A stretch of 64,000 nucleotides of DNA from Simiduia sp. 21SJ11W-1. GTDB lineage: Bacteria > Pseudomonadota > Gammaproteobacteria > Pseudomonadales > Cellvibrionaceae. The notes under the pieces were generated by a model that saw only the letters and a list, made by a program, of their open reading frames with translations, was not told the origin of the DNA and made no database searches. The translations under genes and the position numbers were made by a program. Within the stretch, counting starts at the first letter, position 1. Every line of letters begins with the position of its first letter. Where the stretch lies: positions 372,001 through 436,000 of the forward strand of contig NZ_CP090959.1 in NCBI RefSeq assembly GCF_024138675.1, given 5' to 3'. Below are positions 60,914 through 64,000 of this stretch, in pieces.

Positions 60914-62575
60914 TTACTTCGTTTTGACTTCTTCCCATTCTTCGCGCTGGGCATCTTTGGTTTTTTCAATGTAGTGCTTATCTAGCGCGGGTGAATCGAC
61001 ATAAGATTCCCTGAGCGTTGCCAGCTGCTGCTTGAGTTTTTTCACCACCGGCGCGTAGGCGGGGTTGAGGTATACATTGTTAAGCTCATCCGGGTCTTTT
61101 TCCAGATCGTAAAGCTCCCACTCGTCTATATCGTAGTAAAAGTGAATCAATTTATATTGGTGGGTGGTGATTGCGTAGTGGCGCTTAACCATGTGAATGG
61201 CAGGGTAGGCGTAGTAGTGGTAGTAAAGTGCATCGCGCGCCCAGGTGCCTGTGCGCGCCCCGGGCGCAAGCAGTGGCAGCAGCGATTGCCCGTGCATATC
61301 TTCGGGGATCGGTTGGTTTGCCAGTTGTAAAAAGGTGGGCGCGTAGTCGATATTCTGCACCAGCGCGTCGCTGACTTCACCGGGTTTGATGGCATTGGGC
61401 CAGCGTATGATTAACGGCACCTGCATGGATTCGCGGTAGGCGAAGCGCTTGTCGAACCAGCCGTGTTCGCCCAAAAAGAAGCCGTTGTCTGAGGTGTACA
61501 CGATTACCGTGTTTTTATCGAGCCCTTGGGCTTTCAGATAGTCCATGAGCCGGCCTACGTTTTCATCTACCGATTCAATGGTGGCCAGGTAATCTTGCAT
61601 ATAGCGCTGGTATTTCCACTCTACCTTTTCGGCATCGGTCATGGTGGGCCAGTTTTCTTCAAAATCGCGATTAATTTTCTCAAGGGTTGGCTCATAGGCG
61701 GCCCGCTGCTCGGCGGTAACGCGCTTGGTGTAGGGGTCGTCAAAACCCCAGGATGAGGGCGCAATGGGCGGCTCTACTTTATTCATGCCGAGGTAGGTTT
61801 GCGGTTTTATTTTGCTGTCGTGGCTGTAGCGCATGTGATCGAGCAGCCGCATTTCAGCGGTTTTTGCGGCTGTGCCCCGGCCTTCGTAGTCGTCCATCAA
61901 CGTGGGCGGGAGCGGGAATTTTTTGCCGTAGTACTTGGCAAATTTATCGGCTCTTGGCCACCAGGGGCGATGGGGCGCCTTGTGTAAATAGGCCAGAAAA
62001 AACGGCTTGGATTTATCGCGCTTTTTGTCCAGCCAGTTGATGGTCACATCGGTAATCAAATCGGTGACATAACCCTCAAGCCTCTGGGTGCCGGTGGGCG
62101 TGATGAAATCGGGATTAATGTATTCCCCCTGGCCCGGCAAAATCATGAAGTCGTCTACGCCCTTGGGGTTGTTGCCAAAGTGGAGCTTGCCAAACATGGC
62201 GGTTTGGTAGCCTGCACGCTGCAGCAATTGCGGGAAGGTGGTTTGGCTGTCGTCGAATGGCTGCACGTTATCTACCTTGCCGTTCACATGGCTGTGCTTG
62301 CCCGTGAGAATGGTTGCCCGCGAAGGCGCGCAAATGGCATTGGCCACAGTGGCCTGGGTGAAGCGCATGCCTTCAGCGGCAAGCTGGTCAATATTGGGGG
62401 TATCTATCAACTGGCTGCCGTAGGCGCTGATGGCTTGATAGGCGTGATCATCAGACATCATAAATATGATGTTCGGGCGAGAATCTGGCGTGGCAGCAGG
62501 CGCATCTGCAGAGGTGGTGCTGGCGGTGACAATGCTTGCTAACAGGCAGGCCACGGCCTTTGCTGCTTGCTTCAT
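60914..62575 (-). CDS. Secreted type I (S1) sulfatase
   Basis: Formylglycine-dependent sulfatase of 553 aa for sulfated glycans. Signal peptide (AVACLLASIVTASTTSA), metal Asp residues in IIFMMSDDHAYQ, the modification motif CAPSR (C82) in NAICAPSRATILTGKHSH, and C-terminal metal ligands in YTSDNGFFLGEHGWFDK. Sequence YYHYYAYPAIHMVKRHY and IDEWELYDLEKDP resembles bacterial sulfatases annotated as GlcNAc-6-sulfatase or N-sulphoglucosamine sulphohydrolase type, but substrate is not certain. The ATG at 62575 has AAGGAG 7 nt upstream; the longer frame to 62629 lacks support. An anaerobic or aerobic maturase is required elsewhere. Confidence 0.92.
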   Translation of the reverse strand: MKQAAKAVACLLASIVTASTTSADAPAATPDSRPNIIFMMSDDHAYQAISAYGSQLIDTPNIDQLAAEGMRFTQATVANAICAPSRATILTGKHSHVNGKVDNVQPFDDSQTTFPQLLQRAGYQTAMFGKLHFGNNPKGVDDFMILPGQGEYINPDFITPTGTQRLEGYVTDLITDVTINWLDKKRDKSKPFFLAYLHKAPHRPWWPRADKFAKYYGKKFPLPPTLMDDYEGRGTAAKTAEMRLLDHMRYSHDSKIKPQTYLGMNKVEPPIAPSSWGFDDPYTKRVTAEQRAAYEPTLEKINRDFEENWPTMTDAEKVEWKYQRYMQDYLATIESVDENVGRLMDYLKAQGLDKNTVIVYTSDNGFFLGEHGWFDKRFAYRESMQVPLIIRWPNAIKPGEVSDALVQNIDYAPTFLQLANQPIPEDMHGQSLLPLLAPGARTGTWARDALYYHYYAYPAIHMVKRHYAITTHQYKLIHFYYDIDEWELYDLEKDPDELNNVYLNPAYAPVVKKLKQQLATLRESYVDSPALDKHYIEKTKDAQREEWEEVKTK

Positions 62576-62806
62576 GGTTGGCTCCTTGGCGTTTATTTTT
62601 CTGACCATGAGCGCACCAAAGTGGTGCAATCATGTGACGCAGTGCCCGAATCGGCGCATTTATGATTGTGTGTGATTGTATATTGATCTAAAGTGATTGG
62701 TAAGGATTGATAATGGTATTTTGCCTGTTGTTCTTCGCTCCTGACTTGCTGGCGGCTTTCATAGGCTGTGTGGCCGCTCAATACAATAAAGATAAAGAGA
62801 GCAGTT

Positions 62807-64000
62807 ATGTTAAAACACCTCATAGGCGGGCTAGCGCTGCTAGGCCTGCAATCTGCAATGGCAGCCACGGTTTGGCAGCCACTTAACCCCGGTGCCGGGG
62901 GCCAGGTACAGGATGTGGTGGCAGACCCTAACCAGGCCAACGTTGTGTACATGGCCTCTGATATGGAAGGGGTTTATAAAAGCACCAACAATGGCGAAAG
63001 CTGGCAAATCACCGGCAACCTGGTAAACAACCGGGTATTTGCCGTGGCGGTAGCGCCCGGTAATTCCAGCAAAGTATTGGTGGGCACCCTTTACGGGCTG
63101 CACATTTCCACCAACGGCAGTAACAGCTATACGCTGGTGCCGGAAACCGAAAACAAATCCATCGCCAGCATTGCCTTCAAGCCTGGCAATGCCAATCACA
63201 TTATTGCTGCACCCGGCTGGCGCGATGACGACGATTTCATCGGTAAATTTGGGGAAACCGCCACCGGCCCGGGCCAGGTATTTGTGTCGCAAAACGGCGG
63301 CAGCAGCTGGCAAACGGTCACCTTCGACAGCAACAACAGCACCGATCGCAACGTCTACTCGGTGGAGTTTGATAAAACCAACCCCAGTACCGTGTACCTG
63401 GGCTCCAATAAGGGTGTTTACAAAAGCACCAACGGCGGCCTGAACTGGCAGCGCATTGCCGGCCCCAATGATGGCAGCCGCCCCTGGAACAAGGGCATTG
63501 CCTTAAGCCCTAATGGCAAGGTGCTCTACGCCACCTTTGCCGAGGCCAAGGCCGACTTGCGCTACAACACCAATTTCCTGGTGTACGCCACCCGCACCAA
63601 CGGCATTAACTGGCAGCAGGTTACCGGTGGCGGGCTGGAAGGCAATCGCCGCTATTGGTACCCAGAGGTAGACCCACGTTCAACGGGCAACAGCCACAAG
63701 CTGCTCTTGGGTGCGGTGAAAGACCGCTTTGGTTTGTTCGAGGGCACCTTCAACTGGGACAACAACGGCAACCTCACCAGCTACTACTGGGAAAAAATCT
63801 GGGACAGCTACGACGGCAGCTGGGACATAGGTTGGGATTACGCAACGCCCCCCAATGCCCGTTTTGCCCACTACACACCCGCCACCGGCGGCTGGGCACG
63901 GGGCGTGTGGTCTACCACCAACCAGACCATGTACTACGCCAGCCACAACAGCGGCAACAACAGCTACAGTTGGGCCAACAAGTATTCAACCCCCACCAGC
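62807..64000 (+). CDS. Secreted beta-propeller protein with Asp-box repeats, 3'-truncated
   Basis: Open frame of 398 codons from the ATG at 62807 to the window end with no stop, so the protein is longer. Signal peptide (IGGLALLGLQSAMAA), then repeated BNR/Asp-box units: KSTNNGESWQI, SQNGGSSWQTV and KSTNGGLNWQRI, spaced as blades of a sialidase/GH74-like propeller. No catalytic motif can be assigned from the visible part. GH74-like hydrolases, polysaccharide lyases and sortilin-like binding proteins are all possible. Start ATG follows GAGAGCAG. It is divergent from the sulfatase, suggesting a sulfated or complex glycan target. Confidence 0.8.
   Translation, partial: MLKHLIGGLALLGLQSAMAATVWQPLNPGAGGQVQDVVADPNQANVVYMASDMEGVYKSTNNGESWQITGNLVNNRVFAVAVAPGNSSKVLVGTLYGLHISTNGSNSYTLVPETENKSIASIAFKPGNANHIIAAPGWRDDDDFIGKFGETATGPGQVFVSQNGGSSWQTVTFDSNNSTDRNVYSVEFDKTNPSTVYLGSNKGVYKSTNGGLNWQRIAGPNDGSRPWNKGIALSPNGKVLYATFAEAKADLRYNTNFLVYATRTNGINWQQVTGGGLEGNRRYWYPEVDPRSTGNSHKLLLGAVKDRFGLFEGTFNWDNNGNLTSYYWEKIWDSYDGSWDIGWDYATPPNARFAHYTPATGGWARGVWSTTNQTMYYASHNSGNNSYSWANKYSTPTS

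Noticed and set aside
1-64000. CRISPR arrays, tRNA/rRNA genes, insertion sequences, prophage or integron signals
   Set aside because: None found: no regularly spaced repeats, transposase or integrase motifs, or tRNA-like cloverleafs.

Overview
The window is chromosomal DNA of a Gram-negative, polymer-degrading bacterium, most probably a marine gammaproteobacterium of the Cellvibrio/Saccharophagus/Simiduia kind. This is an inference from gene content: four large TonB-dependent receptors (TBDRs), many secreted hydrolases with signal peptides, a sulfatase, an ExeM-type extracellular nuclease and an Oar-like receptor. No rRNA, tRNA, CRISPR array, integrase or intact insertion sequence was seen. 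Coding density is high and most genes sit in tight, often overlapping operons.

Region 1 (1-32.7 kb) reads as a nucleic-acid scavenging and catabolism neighbourhood. It opens with a deoxyribonucleoside operon: thymidine phosphorylase (cut by the window edge), a eukaryote-like deoxyribose-phosphate aldolase and a two-domain ALDH16-type aldehyde dehydrogenase. Then come a TBDR, an HtrA-like protein that has lost its catalytic His and Ser, a second TBDR, a purine-type phosphoribosyltransferase, an Oar-like TBDR and a secreted endonuclease I with a carbohydrate-binding-like domain. A RutR-like TetR regulator is divergent from xdhA-xdhB-xdhC-uraD-hiuH-guaD-puuD, which takes guanine and xanthine through urate to allantoin. 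On the opposite strand are a secreted nucleotide phosphodiesterase and puuE allantoinase, followed by an ExeM-like secreted nuclease and a secreted adenosine deaminase. Together the genes could cut extracellular DNA or RNA to nucleotides and nucleosides, import them, burn deoxyribose to glyceraldehyde-3-phosphate plus acetate, and degrade purines.

A 0.95-kb gap without a gene (32.7-33.66 kb) separates this from Region 2 (33.7-56.2 kb), a glycan-utilisation cluster. It holds a TBDR, an aldose epimerase-like protein, an unrecognised secreted stalk-domain protein, nanE with a GntR/HutC repressor, and one long operon: sugar ABC importer, atypical ROK kinase, GH38 alpha-mannosidase, DUF4127 protein, FAD oxidoreductase, ABC ATPase, secreted GHL10 protein, PfkB kinase, AGE-family isomerase and CE2-like SGNH esterase. 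Enzyme order suggests a mannose route (mannosidase, mannose to fructose, fructose-6-phosphate) and an N-acetylmannosamine route (ROK kinase, NanE). A near-identical palindrome, ATACCA-N2-TGGTAT, lies before both the TBDR and the importer operon and is the best candidate for the GntR operator.

Region 3 (56.2-64 kb) carries two small secreted Cys-containing proteins of unknown role, a secreted metallophosphatase with a perfectly spaced 180-residue domain duplication, a membrane-anchored AraC regulator with a minisatellite-encoded linker, a secreted sulfatase, and the first 398 codons of a secreted beta-propeller protein that runs off the right edge.
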